Below, piece by piece: positions 12,106 through 22,724 of a stretch of 64,000 nucleotides of DNA; within the stretch, counting starts at the first letter, position 1, and every line of letters starts with the position of its first letter. A program made the translations under genes and the position numbers. Origin of the DNA: Pseudoips prasinana (lineage: Eukaryota; Arthropoda; Insecta; Lepidoptera; Nolidae); the NCBI GenBank assembly GCA_951640165.1, contig OX621238.1, forward strand, positions 22,840,001-22,904,000. The letters are read 5' to 3'. The notes below the pieces were generated by a model. It was given only the letters and a program-made list of their open reading frames with translations. It was not told the origin of the DNA and searched no databases.

Positions 12106-12263
12106 CACTAATATTATAAATGTGAAAGTTTGTGAGCGTGTGACGGTGTATGTTTGTTTCTTCTTCACGTCTATTTGGTATGGAGTTAGCTGACACCCTG
12201 GATTAACACATTGGCTGTATATAATTTATAAAGTTTAACGTGGGTAAAAACCGCGGTGCTAGT
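12106..12263 (+). mobile_element. Helitron-like non-autonomous element
   Basis: Runs from 'ctaatattataaatgtgaa' through 'cttcttcacgtctatttgg' to 'aaaccgcggtgctagt'. Same family as 14086-14260 and 8001-8316. Non-coding. Confidence 0.65.
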
Positions 12264-12297
12264 TTTTAGAAGATAAGCTCAGTTTGGATTGATTTAA

Positions 12298-12357
12298 CGA
12301 AATAATTTCAATGAATAAGGAAATCACCCTGTTTCCTTATTTATTGAAATCATTTCG
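12298..12357. repeat. 60-bp palindrome (hairpin-forming)
   Basis: Arms of 26 bp with two mismatches flank an 8-base loop. It lies between the Helitron copy and the 'gaagtcggtt' element. The size would also suit a microRNA-like hairpin, but nothing else supports that. Confidence 0.8.
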
Positions 12358-12850
12358 GGAGGTAAGGAGGTAGATTTTTAACCGACTTCAAAAGGAGGAG
12401 GTTCTCAAGTTCACCGGTTTTTTTTTTTAACCGATTACGCGGAGATTTATGATCCGATTTACGTGATTCTTTCTTAGTTTGATGCGGAATAGTTGCCATT
12501 TGGTCCCATAAAAAATTTATATAGTGTGGCCCAGTAGTTTTTATTTTATGGACATTTTTGTATGAAAATTTTTGTTTATGTGGACGATGTAATTGTCTTT
12601 GGCCCAGCCGTTTTTAAATCTTAGCCAGTCTAGCTAGACTCATACTGTTCAAGTGTTTCTTCGCATGAACATTAATAACAGTTTCAGACGACTAGCGTTG
12701 AATACGCGCGTATAAGCTCGTTTTTGGAAGCGTATGTGGGTGCACCTTTTAGCACAAGCGCATTTTTTATGTACGTACACCGATTATGCTGAGATTTATG
12801 AACCGATTTACGTGATTCTTCATTAGTTTGATGTGGAATAGCTGTCATTT

Positions 12851-13135
12851 TTAGGGTTCTGTAGCCAAATGGCAAAAAACGGAAACCTTATGGTTTTGTC
12901 ATGTCTGTCTGTCCGTCCCTATGTCACAGCCACTTTATTCCGAAACTATAAGAACTATACCGTCAAATAGAAAAATAGAAAATTGGTTTGAACGAGATCT
13001 AGTTCCTAAGCAGTTTTTTTAATGCGTCATAAATTGTAAACCGCAATTTACCTTCCATTCTATCAACTCAAATACTTGCTGCTACGGAAAAAAACATTCC
13101 GCCTAACACGGGCGATGCCGACTCGAACTCTCTCG
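12851..13135. repeat. Lepidopteran 'gtccgactcgcacttgg'-type repeat, internally deleted
   Basis: Shares its start ('ttagggttctgtagccaaat') and a later block ('gtaaaccgcaatttacctt') with the fuller copy at 24890-25490, and ends in a diverged 'acgggcgatgccgactcga'. The middle third of the long copy is absent. Confidence 0.65.
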
Positions 13136-13490
13136 ACTCGTTGTCTTGATCATCAATACGTCCTAGTCTATGAGCCTTCTGCTCAGTACACTCGATGGCT
13201 AATCGATCATGAATAATACCTAGTCCACAGCCATCTGCTTAGCAGACTCATTAGCTAATCAATCATATATAAGACCTAGGCTATGAGCCCTCTGCACAGT
13301 AGACTCGTTGGCTAATCGATCATTAATAAGACCTAGTCCTCATAGACTCATGCCCTCTGCTCAGTAGACTTGATGGTTATTCCATCATTAATAAGACCTT
13401 GTCTATAAACCCACAGCACACAAACTCGTTGCCTAGATGGTCATAAATACGGCCTAATCTATGCTCTTGCTGTTCAGACTTTCATGAATG
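13136..13490. repeat. Minisatellite, unit about 57 bp, about six copies
   Basis: Degenerate tandem units each contain 'ggctaatcgatcat', 'aataagacctagtc' and 'gccctctgctcagtagact' or close variants. Units are diverged from one another, so the array is old. It begins directly at the end of the nested repeat. Confidence 0.8.
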
Positions 13491-13799
13491 TTAGCGAGTC
13501 TAGACTTCAAAGCTATCAATAGGTAGCACATACAAATTATAGTATTTCATTAATATTAAAGGTATTACGTTTGCATAAGATGTATTAAATTAAATCTTTA
13601 TTAAGATATTTTTTTTTATACTTTTTAGTTTTTGAAGTCGGTTTTTTTAAACGAAGTTTTTTTTATGAAACATGCGATTTAGTATCCATACCAGAATAAA
13701 AATCATTAATGTCTAGCAGTGAATTGGTCACAGTCGTAATTAACAAAATTTTACATAATTTTCGTATTATACAATAATTTTGTTTAGCTAAACATTAGT

Positions 13800-14063
13800 A
13801 GGAGGCGCTTATAGCTAGTTGCTCTCACTGGTCCGTAAGTGATTGGCGATGTTAAGCAACTAGGCTCGCTGTCAGTCCATAGATGGGTGACCGCTAAAAT
13901 GTTTTAATTTCTGTGCATCTCCGTGCTTCGGAGGGCATGTTAAGCTGTCGGTCCCGGTTGTAGTCATTAGACAACAGTCGTTAAGTCATGTCAGAGGCCT
14001 TCTGGGCGGTTTAAAGAACTCTGACACTAGAGTAACTACTGCCCCTACGATAAGTAAGTAAGA
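13800..14063 (+). mobile_element. 5S-rRNA-like SINE, copy 1
   Basis: Bases 13849-13895 ('gttaagcaactaggctcg', then 'agatgggtgaccgct') resemble the internal control region of animal 5S rRNA (A box GTTAAGCAAC and box C AGATGGGTGACCGC). The rest ('catctccgtgcttcggagg', 'cggtcccggttgtagtcat', 'tcagaggccttctgggcgg') is a SINE body ending in a (GTAA)n tail. Other copies are at 20559-20822 (-), 26895-27062 (+) and 47296-47533 (-). It is not a 5S gene: both 5S arms outside the promoter are absent. Confidence 0.75.
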
Positions 14064-14085
14064 AGGAGTAAACTAAAGGAATACT

Positions 14086-14260
14086 ACTAATACATATTAT
14101 AAATGCGAAAGTTTGTAACTGTGTGAGTGTGTATGTTTGTTACTTCTTCACGTCTAAACGGCTGGAGTGTATTTGGCATGGAGTTGGCTGACACCCTGAA
14201 TTAACACATAGGCTATAATTTAAAAAGTTTAACGCGGGTAAAACTGCGAGACACAGCTAC
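14086..14260 (+). mobile_element. Helitron-like non-autonomous element
   Basis: Shares 'attataaatgcgaaagttt', 'cttcttcacgtctaaacgg' and 'gttggctgacaccctgaat' with 12106-12263. Ends near 'acagctactatagctg', a diverged CTAG end. Non-coding. Confidence 0.65.
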
Positions 14261-14264
14261 TATA

Positions 14265-15589
14265 GCTGTACAAAAGTCCCGATGCTTGTTGATACAGCGT
14301 ATAATTTTCTAATTATTTGGGAATTTTAATAGGAAAACAGCGGCAAGTGTAACTAAGAAAGTAAATTGGAGTCAAAGTTAACAAAATATTAGAATAATCC
14401 ATGCTCTTTGTAATTATGTTTATCCAGAACATGGGCCTGGTCTATATTATTTAGCTACGCACATATGTAACTGTGTGTAGCAAAATAATATAATGTCAAC
14501 TTCGTAAGGCCCGCCATTAGATTTTCTTGTTTAGTTTTCATCATAAAGGGTAAATCGTGTTAGAATGAAAACGCTTTCCAAGAATTACGTATAATATTTT
14601 ATATTCTTTGTTTTCCCAAGAATTCACAGAGATAATATATAAAGAACTCTACCAATTATCTAAATTAACAATTGATTCGTAAGGACGATGTTTAAGTGAA
14701 AAATGCTTTATTATTTATTCTTAGAGTTAGTAGTGCCTTGGTCGTTCTAGGCCTATTTTTTAATAATTCTTATTTGGGTTAAAGTAGACCATTAGGTAAG
14801 TACAGGATACTTAATGGTAATATTTCTCCTAACCCTATTTTGGTTACGGCGGCTAATCTCAACGGAGATTAGCCAATGCAGGATAAAATTTTAATATTAT
14901 CACACAAGAGTGTTCGCATAAACACATGTGCATTCTCTAATCCCACATAATCTGTTGGGACGGCTTCCTATACACGACAGGAGTGAGATCCGGCACAGGT
15001 CTCACATTTATACTTGCTCTCTGGACACTACTAGGAACATGCTAATAACATCGCCAACCCCCAGCTAGGTATTTTCTTTTCAGGAAAACACCTTTGTACC
15101 TGATTTCGGATTAGGGATTAACCACACTACTGATAAATCAACGAAGACATAGAAGTAAGATACTTACATAAATTATACTTATTAAACCTAAAAACTTATA
15201 GTATATTAATTTGTGTAATAAGTGGAAAAAAATTGGCTTCGATACCTACATATAACCCACGCACTGTGCATGAAATAAATTCACAAACACACCATATTAT
15301 GCAGTTTTATAGGAAGATGATTCTGGTCTTCAATATCACACTGTTATAACGTATGACCAAAGAACATAACAAGAATAACATATCACGAACTTAACCTAAT
15401 AAATGTAAGTAATAAGTACAATACACGCTTGATGTCAACCGACAGACTGACAGTACCTAAAATTACCAAATATTATAGAAACAGAATACTAAAAAAACGC
15501 TTGCAATACTTGTTAAATAGTCTGCCGGATGACATTCGGCATGAAAGTGATAAACAGAAATTTAAATAAAAAAACCACCTAATAGACTG
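14265..15589. other. AT-rich DNA with small repeat scraps
   Basis: Apart from the SINE fragment at 14895-15010, the only coding-like trace is at about 15480-15568, where KKRLQYLLNSLPDDIRHES-type sequence resembles the C-terminal tail of a LINE ORF2. Too short to classify. Confidence 0.4.
14895..15010 (-). mobile_element. tRNA-SINE body fragment
   Basis: The plus strand reads 'gtgttcgcataaacacatg', then 'gggacggcttcc' and 'gtgagatccggcacagg', the reverse of the SINE body seen at 4030-4345 but more diverged. Confidence 0.4.
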
Positions 15590-15700
15590 CATGTGCGGCG
15601 CAGCGACTTAGACAGTCGCCTCACCCATTCCCGCGCCGGATAACAATTTGTGTGACCCATAAATAGTTGTTCTGAGTCTGGATGTAATTTGTTTCCTTTT
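15590..15700 (+). mobile_element. SINE-like repeat
   Basis: Contains 'gttgttctgagtctggatgt', shared in form with 2815-2965 and 21300-21490, preceded by a GC-rich tRNA-like segment ('cttagacagtcgcctcacc'). Confidence 0.45.
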
Positions 15701-15704
15701 ATTA

Positions 15705-15976
15705 TTTTTATTTATTTAAACTTTAACACAAAGTATATGTACATAGGCGGACTTAATGCCATAGGCATTATCTACCAGTCAACCATTGGGTGGTGCAGAG
15801 AGACTACGGTAGGTGCACTAAGATGTCGAATGCAACTTTCTGTCTTGGTTTAATTATATACATAAACACTATATATAACATAATAATACATACTAGTTCT
15901 ACATATATACATGTTATATACATACATAAATAGAATATATACATAATATAAATTATACATACATACGATAGCTTTC
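15705..15976 (-). mobile_element. 3' UTR and tail of the CR1-like LINE
   Basis: Downstream of the ORF ending at 15977 on the minus strand, the sequence 'ggttgactggtagataatgc', 'cattaagtccgcctatgta' and 'aaagtttaaataaataaa' is the standard 3' UTR of a CR1-type LINE widespread in Lepidoptera. The A-rich end near 15705 marks the 3' terminus, so the element is intact at its 3' end. Confidence 0.7.
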
Positions 15977-17536
15977 CTATTGATTCGATGAAGTGATGTG
16001 ATCACGAACCTTCTTTTTAAATGTGTAGCGGCTTTTAAACATTCTGATTTCGGATGGTAGCGCGTTCCAAAGCAAAATGGATTGGACGAAAAAAGAAGTA
16101 TGAAGGAAGTCAGTTCGATGAGAAGGACATTGTAAAAGTCGATTATGAGATGAGCGAAGAGGTCTATTATGGTTAGTACATAAATATTGAAAGTGACGAG
16201 TCAAATAAGGAGGTGAGGAAGGAGAGTCAAGAATTGAAAACAGAGTAGTTAACGCTCTCAGAGTTCTACGTTGGCGGATAGGCAACCAATTGAGTTTCAG
16301 GCGATAAGCTGAAACGTGGTCATACTTTCGAAGATTAAATACGAACCGAATGCAATTATTGAGAAGTCGGTCAAGCTTATTGATGAGATCTGCATTCAGG
16401 TCAAAGTAGCATACATCACCATAGTCAATTGTGGGAAAAATTAAGGCGTGCACAAGCATTACTTTCGTCTCGGATGGAAGAAAATTCTTAAGGCGATAGA
16501 GTGACCGCAAAGTCCCTGTTACCCTTTTACTGATGGTAGCAACCTGATTTTGCCAGCTCAACGTCGTATCAATTATCATACCAAGATCCTTGACACTCTG
16601 ACTAATTGGAATAATAGACTTGTCGAACACAATAGGTGGTAAATGGTCGATATCAACCCTGCTCATCATGCGTGAACTGCCTACTATGATGGCTTGACAT
16701 TTTTCGGGATTTACTATTAAACCAAACCTATTAGACCAATCTTTAATGAAACTTAAATCCCTATTAATCTTCCCAATCGCTTCAGAGAGATTGTCTGTAG
16801 TCGCTTGAGAATACAGTTGTAGGTCATCGGCGTAAAGATGATACGTACACTGAAGATCATGAGCTAAGAAATTTATGAATATAGAAAATAAAAGAGGAGA
16901 TAGTATACCGCCTTGAGGGACACCAGTGTCAAGATTGCTCCAGTTCGAAGCAAAGTCACCGAAGTGAACCGCCTGTTGGCGTTCCCGAAGATAAGAAGAG
17001 AACCATTCCAGTGTCTCATCAGAGACCATAAGATGGGAAAGGATAGATAAAAGGATGTCGTGACTGACGGTATTGAAGGCATTCGAAAAATCGATCAGTA
17101 CTAAAACTGTCACTTTGGCATCCTCCATAGCACCTCTAATGTCGCCAGTCACTTTAAGTAGGGCAGTGGTGGTGCTGTGGCCAGGGCGGAATCCGGATTG
17201 GAAAGGACTAATAAGGTTGTTTTTCAGCACAAAACGGGAAAATTGTTGATGGACGCAGGACTCAAGAATTTTAGAAAGGAAAGGAAGTATTGAGATAGGG
17301 CGGTAGTGATGGGGTAGTGATGGGTTGGATACCTTGGGAAGTGGACGGACATAGGCCTTACGAAACAAGGAAGGAAATGAACCAGAGTCAAGGGAATAGT
17401 TAATGATATAGGTAATTGCAGGCAGAATGGAATCCAGGATAGTAGTGACCATGCGTCGACTGATGTTATCACATCCCACTGCATTGGATTTAATGGAAAG
17501 GATAATATTATATGTCTGTAAAGTACCCCGCGACAC
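15977..17536 (-). CDS. CR1-like LINE ORF2 fragment: reverse transcriptase
   Basis: Open for 519 codons and carrying most of a LINE RT. Visible motifs in order: GCDNIS (residues 21-26), HYRPISILP (77-85), LIDFSNAF (147-154, motif A; SNAF where SKAF is usual), GVPQGGILSP (205-214, motif B) and YHLYADDLQLY (232-242, catalytic YADD). The combination YADDLQLY with SGFRPGHSTTTAL is CR1-like. The protein would copy element RNA at a nicked target. The first codon is GTG and the frame stays open upstream, so this is a 5' truncation and not a true start; the endonuclease domain is missing. The 3' UTR follows directly. Catalytic residues look intact, but mobility is unlikely without the 5' half. Confidence 0.85.
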   Translation of the reverse strand: MSRGTLQTYNIILSIKSNAVGCDNISRRMVTTILDSILPAITYIINYSLDSGSFPSLFRKAYVRPLPKVSNPSLPHHYRPISILPFLSKILESCVHQQFSRFVLKNNLISPFQSGFRPGHSTTTALLKVTGDIRGAMEDAKVTVLVLIDFSNAFNTVSHDILLSILSHLMVSDETLEWFSSYLRERQQAVHFGDFASNWSNLDTGVPQGGILSPLLFSIFINFLAHDLQCTYHLYADDLQLYSQATTDNLSEAIGKINRDLSFIKDWSNRFGLIVNPEKCQAIIVGSSRMMSRVDIDHLPPIVFDKSIIPISQSVKDLGMIIDTTLSWQNQVATISKRVTGTLRSLYRLKNFLPSETKVMLVHALIFPTIDYGDVCYFDLNADLINKLDRLLNNCIRFVFNLRKYDHVSAYRLKLNWLPIRQRRTLRALTTLFSILDSPSSPPYLTRHFQYLCTNHNRPLRSSHNRLLQCPSHRTDFLHTSFFVQSILLWNALPSEIRMFKSRYTFKKKVRDHITSSNQ

Positions 17537-17539
17537 TGG

Positions 17540-18450
17540 TATTAGATTACGTAGTGCGGGCGTAGATCTAAAAAAAAATAATGCATCATGTAATGCAACT
17601 ATTTTGTAATCAAGATAAAATAGTTGCTGTACTCGATCCTACAGTCAAACCGGTAACACGGTTTTGTGGGACAAATGTATAAACCGTATGTAACCGTATG
17701 TAACCATTGTACTTACATGACCTTATTATCATTAGGTATATTTTTGTTGGCACAAATGTTTATTTATTTGCATCGCACAAGGGCCAATGGGTTAACTTCC
17801 CTGTAACAAATGTGCCCTTTGCGAAATTTATGGACGAAGTTTGGTCAAAAGGTGAACTATTCTTTGGTGGCGGATGTCCAGTTCTGTTGAACTTTGGACA
17901 ATTCTATCTATCGTATGGTTGTAGTTTTACTTTCTACAACTTTATTTAGAAATAAGGATGTGGGTTTTACATAAGAATGATGAAAGATATGAGAAACATA
18001 GCATAAGATTGCATTTGGGTGACATAAAATGGATATTTTTCAGTTTCATATCGTTACAATGTAAATGCGTCAACCTATTATTTTCGTAGACATTATTTTA
18101 TTTATTCGGGAAAACATACAGATATCCATTGAGCATTAGGTACTTAATTCTAAACATATAAATTTATGAAATGTATGTCCAACCACATTTTCCACAGGTT
18201 GCGATAATAATATTTAAGGAATATAAACCAGAGGCACAACATTACATTTGTATGAGAAATCTATTTAGCATAGCCTAGTATTATCATGCAAGCACATTAG
18301 ATTGAAAACATTATAGTAAATTTCAAAAGTTACAAAGATAGAAAAGTAATAAATTAGTTATAAGTAATGAATGATTGGATTTCACATTATTAAAGAAAAG
18401 AGAAAAAAAGTAAGGTGATTATATAAAAATATTTTGTGTGTGTTGATTAA
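17540..18450. other. Spacer between two LINEs; 3' UTR region of the next one
   Basis: The lower part is likely element or flanking DNA of unknown origin; about 18220-18450 is probably the 3' UTR of the LINE ORF ending at 18451. An 80-codon plus-strand frame (17707-17949) has no recognisable domain. Confidence 0.4.
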
Positions 18451-20232
18451 TTATTTATTTCCGCCAAGCGCTTCAATGATCTTTTTCATAAATTGGTACA
18501 TAGAACATGCAAAAATATCAAGTTCATAGAAATGGATATTGTATTCGTTCACTAACCGATGCATGGGAGCGCGCACACCAGCGTTGGTTCTACAAGACCC
18601 AACTGCAAATAGTGTGCGCGCCCTAACCTCTCGACGGTGAACTGTTCTTGGAACTGAGTAACATAATTTATTGTTGAATTCGGTGCAGTCAACATTATTA
18701 TGGCAAACTTTGTGAAGCATCATAGCTTCCAGTTGAGTACGTCTACATTTTAAAGAAAGCATCTTGTATCTACTCAGTAACTGCGGATATTTTAGACGAC
18801 CACGGTGGTATCTATAGTGCATGGATCTAAGGAACTTACGTTGTACAGCCTCAATTTGATCAACATATTTGCTATAAAGTGGATTCCACACACAGCATGC
18901 ATATTCCAATTGAGATCTTATTAGTGTCTTATATAAAATTAGGTATGTGGATACGTTTTTAAAGTCCTTGCTCGCTCTCATGACAAAACCGAACATCTGA
19001 AAGGCTTTCTTCACAATGCTTTCTATATGTACATCAAGGTGTAGCCTTGAGTCCATTAGGACACCAAGATCATGTATTGACGAGACATGTGCTAGATCGA
19101 CATTGTTGAGCTTATATATGTAATTTATTTTCCTCTTGTTTTTGGTGAATGAGATACTGTTGCATTTAGGTATACTTAAATGAAGTTTATTATGATAACA
19201 ATATGTAGACAGCCTATCTAAATCTTGTTGGAAAAGGTTACAGTCATCCATGTTGTTTATAATTCTGTATGTCTTTAGGTCATCTGCGTACAAAAGAAAT
19301 CTAGAGTGCAAGAAACATTTGTCTATGTCGTTAATGAACAGTATGAAAAGTAGTGGCCCAATAATCGATCCCTGTGGCACACCTGAAGTGACCTGTATAT
19401 TTCCGGACTGATGCCCATTCACAACGACTTTTTGCACTCGGTTGGATATATAAGAGGAGAACCAGCGCAGCAAATTTCCCTTGATACCGTTGAATGCTAA
19501 TTTATTTAGAAGTAGCTCATGATCCACTTTGTCGAAAGCTTTTCGAAAGTCAGTGTATTTAGCATCAGTTTGGGCTCCTTTATCCATATTTTCAAATATG
19601 GTGTTAGTAAAACATAGGAGGTTACTGTTTGTTGATCGGCGCTTAACAAAACCATGTTGCTGAGGTAGAATGATGGTATGTAAGATAGCGTATACTTCAT
19701 CATGAACAAGACTTTCGAGAATCTTTGCCGCTGCATTTAAGATGGATATAGGACGATAATTTTCAACGTCATTTTGAGAGCCACTTTTAAATACCGGTGT
19801 AATGTTAGCGGTCTTCCAAACAACTGGAAATGCTCCCTCTTCAAGACTTTTGTTGTAAATAATGTACAGGGGATAGTATATTGTGTCTGCTGTGGATTTG
19901 AAAAATAACGGAGGTATACCATCTGGGCCTGGCCCTTTAGTTGGATCGAGCAGTTTGAGCGCTTTACGAACTTTACTAGAGCTGATAGAAATAGTGGAAA
20001 GGAGATCATTATTAAAAGAGTCTTCAACGGGTGGAGTCCAGGTGTCACTTAGCGTCGAGGGTTCGTAAACCGAACTAAAAAAGTGCGAGACCATGTTACA
20101 GACTTCCTTTGGATCACTTGAAGTTTGAGTCTTGTCTTTGTCTTGTGAGTGAAAACCTAAGCTGAGGGTTCCGTGTACTATGGTACACGGAACCCCCAGC
20201 TTAGGTTTTCTGTTAGCTAAGTGTGTTCCCAT
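18451..20232 (-). CDS. CR1/Daphne-like LINE ORF2: reverse transcriptase, long open frame
   Basis: This is the least damaged RT in the window, open for 593 codons. Motifs: KGPGPDGIPPLFFK (about 99-112), NYRPISIL (158-165), HGFVKRRST (193-201), TDFRKAFDKVDH (227-238, motif A with the catalytic Asp), SGVPQGSIIGPLLF (283-296) and LLYADDLKTYR (313-323, catalytic YADD), then the thumb (HDLGVLMDS) and a C-terminal tail with a YACCVWNP motif. It belongs to the CR1/Jockey group; the Daphne label is tentative. The first ~27 codons, including the ATG, lie in the palindrome at 20151-20210 and flanking DNA, so they are not native. The endonuclease and ORF1 are missing: a 5'-truncated copy with a preserved RT. 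Confidence 0.85.
   Translation of the reverse strand: MGTHLANRKPKLGVPCTIVHGTLSLGFHSQDKDKTQTSSDPKEVCNMVSHFFSSVYEPSTLSDTWTPPVEDSFNNDLLSTISISSSKVRKALKLLDPTKGPGPDGIPPLFFKSTADTIYYPLYIIYNKSLEEGAFPVVWKTANITPVFKSGSQNDVENYRPISILNAAAKILESLVHDEVYAILHTIILPQQHGFVKRRSTNSNLLCFTNTIFENMDKGAQTDAKYTDFRKAFDKVDHELLLNKLAFNGIKGNLLRWFSSYISNRVQKVVVNGHQSGNIQVTSGVPQGSIIGPLLFILFINDIDKCFLHSRFLLYADDLKTYRIINNMDDCNLFQQDLDRLSTYCYHNKLHLSIPKCNSISFTKNKRKINYIYKLNNVDLAHVSSIHDLGVLMDSRLHLDVHIESIVKKAFQMFGFVMRASKDFKNVSTYLILYKTLIRSQLEYACCVWNPLYSKYVDQIEAVQRKFLRSMHYRYHRGRLKYPQLLSRYKMLSLKCRRTQLEAMMLHKVCHNNVDCTEFNNKLCYSVPRTVHRREVRARTLFAVGSCRTNAGVRAPMHRLVNEYNIHFYELDIFACSMYQFMKKIIEALGGNK
20151..20210. repeat. 60-bp palindrome at the LINE 5' junction
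   Basis: Arms of 28 bp (20151-20178 and 20183-20210) differ at one position and flank TATG. The sequence straddles the 5' breakpoint of the LINE and extends its frame by chance. Likely formed when the truncated element end was joined to the target. Confidence 0.85.
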
Positions 20233-20555
20233 TTAGATAGTGATTAAAATTTACCGTGTACATAACATGAAAAGATTAACATTAATTATTCAATGCAGGT
20301 GCTCGTCCTAACTTACTAAATAAGTAATACGACAACTTTTACCCCATTCTGTTAATAACTCAACTCCAACTTTAAAAATCTCTGACGGATATTCAATAAA
20401 AAAAAAATCTAACAACTATTTCACGTAAACTAGCGTTCAAACAACCGCATTGCACTGCTTTAGAAGTTAGGCTGTCTTAGAAAAAGAGACACAGAAATTA
20501 GATTCAAACTTAAACATGCTGTGTGTCGGAGTTTTAAAAGTAGTAAAGGACATTG
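20233..20555. other. AT-rich DNA, nothing recognised
   Basis: No supported feature. Confidence 0.5.
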
Positions 20556-20558
20556 AAT

Positions 20559-20822
20559 TACTTACTTACCCGAGTGTTACCCTAATGTTAGAGATGTTCA
20601 AGCCGCCCAGTAGGCCTCTGAAATAGCTTAACGACTGTTATTTAATTACAACCGGGACCGACAGCTTGCCGTGCCCTCCGAAGCACGGACACGCTCAGCA
20701 ATTAAATCACTTTGTCACCCGTCTAGGGACTGACCGCGAGCCTAGTTGCTTAACCTCGCTGATCACTTACGGACCGGTGACGGCATATACTCGTAGCTAT
20801 GAGTGCCTCCATAATCAATTAA
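20559..20822 (-). mobile_element. 5S-rRNA-like SINE, copy 2
   Basis: Minus-strand reading gives 'gttaagcaactaggctcg', 'ctagacgggtgac', 'gtccgtgcttcggaggg' and 'cggtcccggttgtaatta', and ends in 'gggtaagtaagtaa'. The box-C-like site has lost several bases after GGGTGAC. Confidence 0.7.
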
Positions 20823-20824
20823 AG

Positions 20825-21299
20825 TCACGGTATACGCACACTAATTAGCTTATGTTCGGGTAGAATTGGTATAACATCATCCGTAAACTATTTGTGAATC
20901 CTATTTCCACATGAACGCGTTCAAAGATTTTCTTACCACGTTAAACGAAGCATAAATTGATGCGGTCGAGAGCGTCTCTGCCAAAACTCTCCAAATCTAA
21001 TAACTTAGCGAGGCTGCTGGTGAAACCACGACGGATTACGGAAATATTAGTACCATTTTATGACTGGATGCATTATAATACAGATTAAGGGCAACTCAAG
21101 ACTCTACAAATATTTATTTGGCTAGATATATCTAGTATTAATATTTATACTTTATAATTAAATTATTATAATTGCGATAATAAGTAATATCATAGGCATG
21201 AATGCTTGCAATTAATGGCATTATACAAGATGGACCGAGATTCTAGTGTGCTGAATGCGGGTAGAGTAAGACCTGCAATGGAGATCAAATTCTTCGTTG
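20825..21299. other. Unassigned DNA with a degraded RTE tail
   Basis: At about 21215-21299 the series 'acaagatggaccgagattct', 'gaatgcgggtagagtaag' and 'acctgcaatggagatc' looks like a decayed RTE 3' end, compare 56980-57060. The rest is unassigned. Confidence 0.35.
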
Positions 21300-21490
21300 C
21301 ATTTTAAAACTGCCGGTGTTAAGACGCGTCACACCGTGTTTTGAGTTCGATTTCCGCTCAGGACAACTATATAATCCATAAATAGTTGTTTTTAGTCTAG
21401 ATGCACTTTATGTCCGTTAATTATTTGTTTGTAAACTCGCGACACAGGGATGGCGCGGGAGTTGTCCTTAATATTATTAAGAGACCCTAT
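21300..21490 (+). mobile_element. SINE-like repeat
   Basis: A B-box-like 'gagttcgatttccgctc' is followed by 'gttgtttttagtctagatg' and 'gtttgtaaactcgcgacac', the same body plan as 15590-15700. Confidence 0.5.
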
Positions 21491-22544
21491 TTGCTGCATA
21501 TATATTTTTTTTAACTCGAGAAAATAGCCAAAGCCCCCTGTAAAAGTCTTACTTTTCTAACCAACCCGAGAGTAGAATCCGGAACCACTACGGACCGCAA
21601 AGCAAAAGACAAGTCAGCACAACTTTAGAAATTACATTCATACGAGCTGACAAAGCGATCGTGACTACCGATCTGCGGATGATGGAGGAACTTGTCAAAA
21701 TAATTCAACTTGCCGGAATATCGAATCAATTTTGCTACGAGGCTACGCCCGTATAAGTTTACTTAGCTTCTACGTCGATGGAATATAATATTTTGCTTTG
21801 ACTCTTTTAAGGTAGTGGCCTTTTGCTATTAAAATAAATATAATTTATTAGATCATCTAAATCTGCCAATTTGACGATTTTACAAAAAATATCCAGTGTA
21901 AATATGTCCATATCTCACTGATAAATGACAATTTTTCTAAATACTACAAGGAAAAAAAGGGTCGTTAGCAGCACCAATATAAGTACAAAAACCAGAATTA
22001 AGTATCAACTTTAGTAATTTAATTCAAAAACCAAATAAATTTGTAATATTAAACTTATTAAATCACCTTCACATACAATGTAGTTTTAAGTTTTTGTTTT
22101 ATATGAAAACTGTTCAAACCATTTTCAAATCTATTTTATCTTGTCTGAATTCTTGCAAATCAATTGTTATATGCAAAATGACATTATTGTATCTATTTTA
22201 TTTAATTAATTAGTAAAACTCAGTCGTTTATATAAATTGTTATTACTAATCATAATTAATGTTAATTTTTTTGGCAACTTAATATTTTTTAATGCTTTTT
22301 AAATTATATATTTTATATGCAATTATATAATTATAACCTTAATACTTGGCTACTTTTATTGTATACTATTATATTGTATTCAACATTTATAGTTAATTAT
22401 TCCTAATTTGATATGCATGCTGTGTTAGCCTATAAGGGATTATTACACGAAAAACTGTAACATTTAGCTTGTAACTATCATTATAAAGTTTAAATAATTG
22501 TTGGATAACCTATTAAAATAATTAAATAATAAATGGTCGTTTTA
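21491..22544. other. AT-rich DNA, nothing recognised
   Basis: About 1 kb, very AT-rich from 21780 on. No supported ORF or repeat. Confidence 0.5.
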
Positions 22545-22720
22545 CCAGATACTGCGGAGGTATTTCCGATCCGGTATGACATGGCAAATTTCTTTAAGGG
22601 CGGGAATGTACGTGTGGCTCCTGTGGTTTTGTGAGTGTCCATGGGCGGTAATGATTACTTATTATCAGGTGATCCACTTGCAAACGAGTATTCCTTGCTA
22701 TAATTAAATGAATCAATGTG
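22545..22720 (+). mobile_element. LINE 3'-end fragment
   Basis: Combines 'gcggaggtatttccgatccg' (as at 8509) with 'gtgtccatgggcggtaatg' and 'ttatcaggtgatccac' (as at 580-630). It therefore links those two separate fragments as parts of one LINE family's C-terminus and 3' UTR. Confidence 0.6.
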
Positions 22721-22724
22721 AGAT

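Larger units (their letters stand above)
12376..13647. mobile_element. Composite element with 'aaccgacttcaaa' inverted ends
   Basis: Left end 'ttttaaccgacttcaaaa' and right end 'tttttgaagtcggttttttt' are inverted copies of each other, 1.27 kb apart. Such ends mark repeats I know from lepidopteran genomes. The interior contains two copies of a short unit ('gagatttatgatccgattt' at 12440 and its variant at 12789), a nested interspersed repeat (12851-13135) and a minisatellite (13136-13490). No ORF. Whether the ends belong to one element or two fragments is inferred. Confidence 0.5.

Noticed and set aside
12298..12357. microRNA precursor
   Set aside because: The hairpin has a plausible size, but it is one of several random palindromes and nothing supports a processed arm or conservation.
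13849..13895. 5S rRNA gene
   Set aside because: Only the internal promoter region resembles 5S rRNA. The flanking parts and a terminator are absent, and the same unit is repeated as a SINE.
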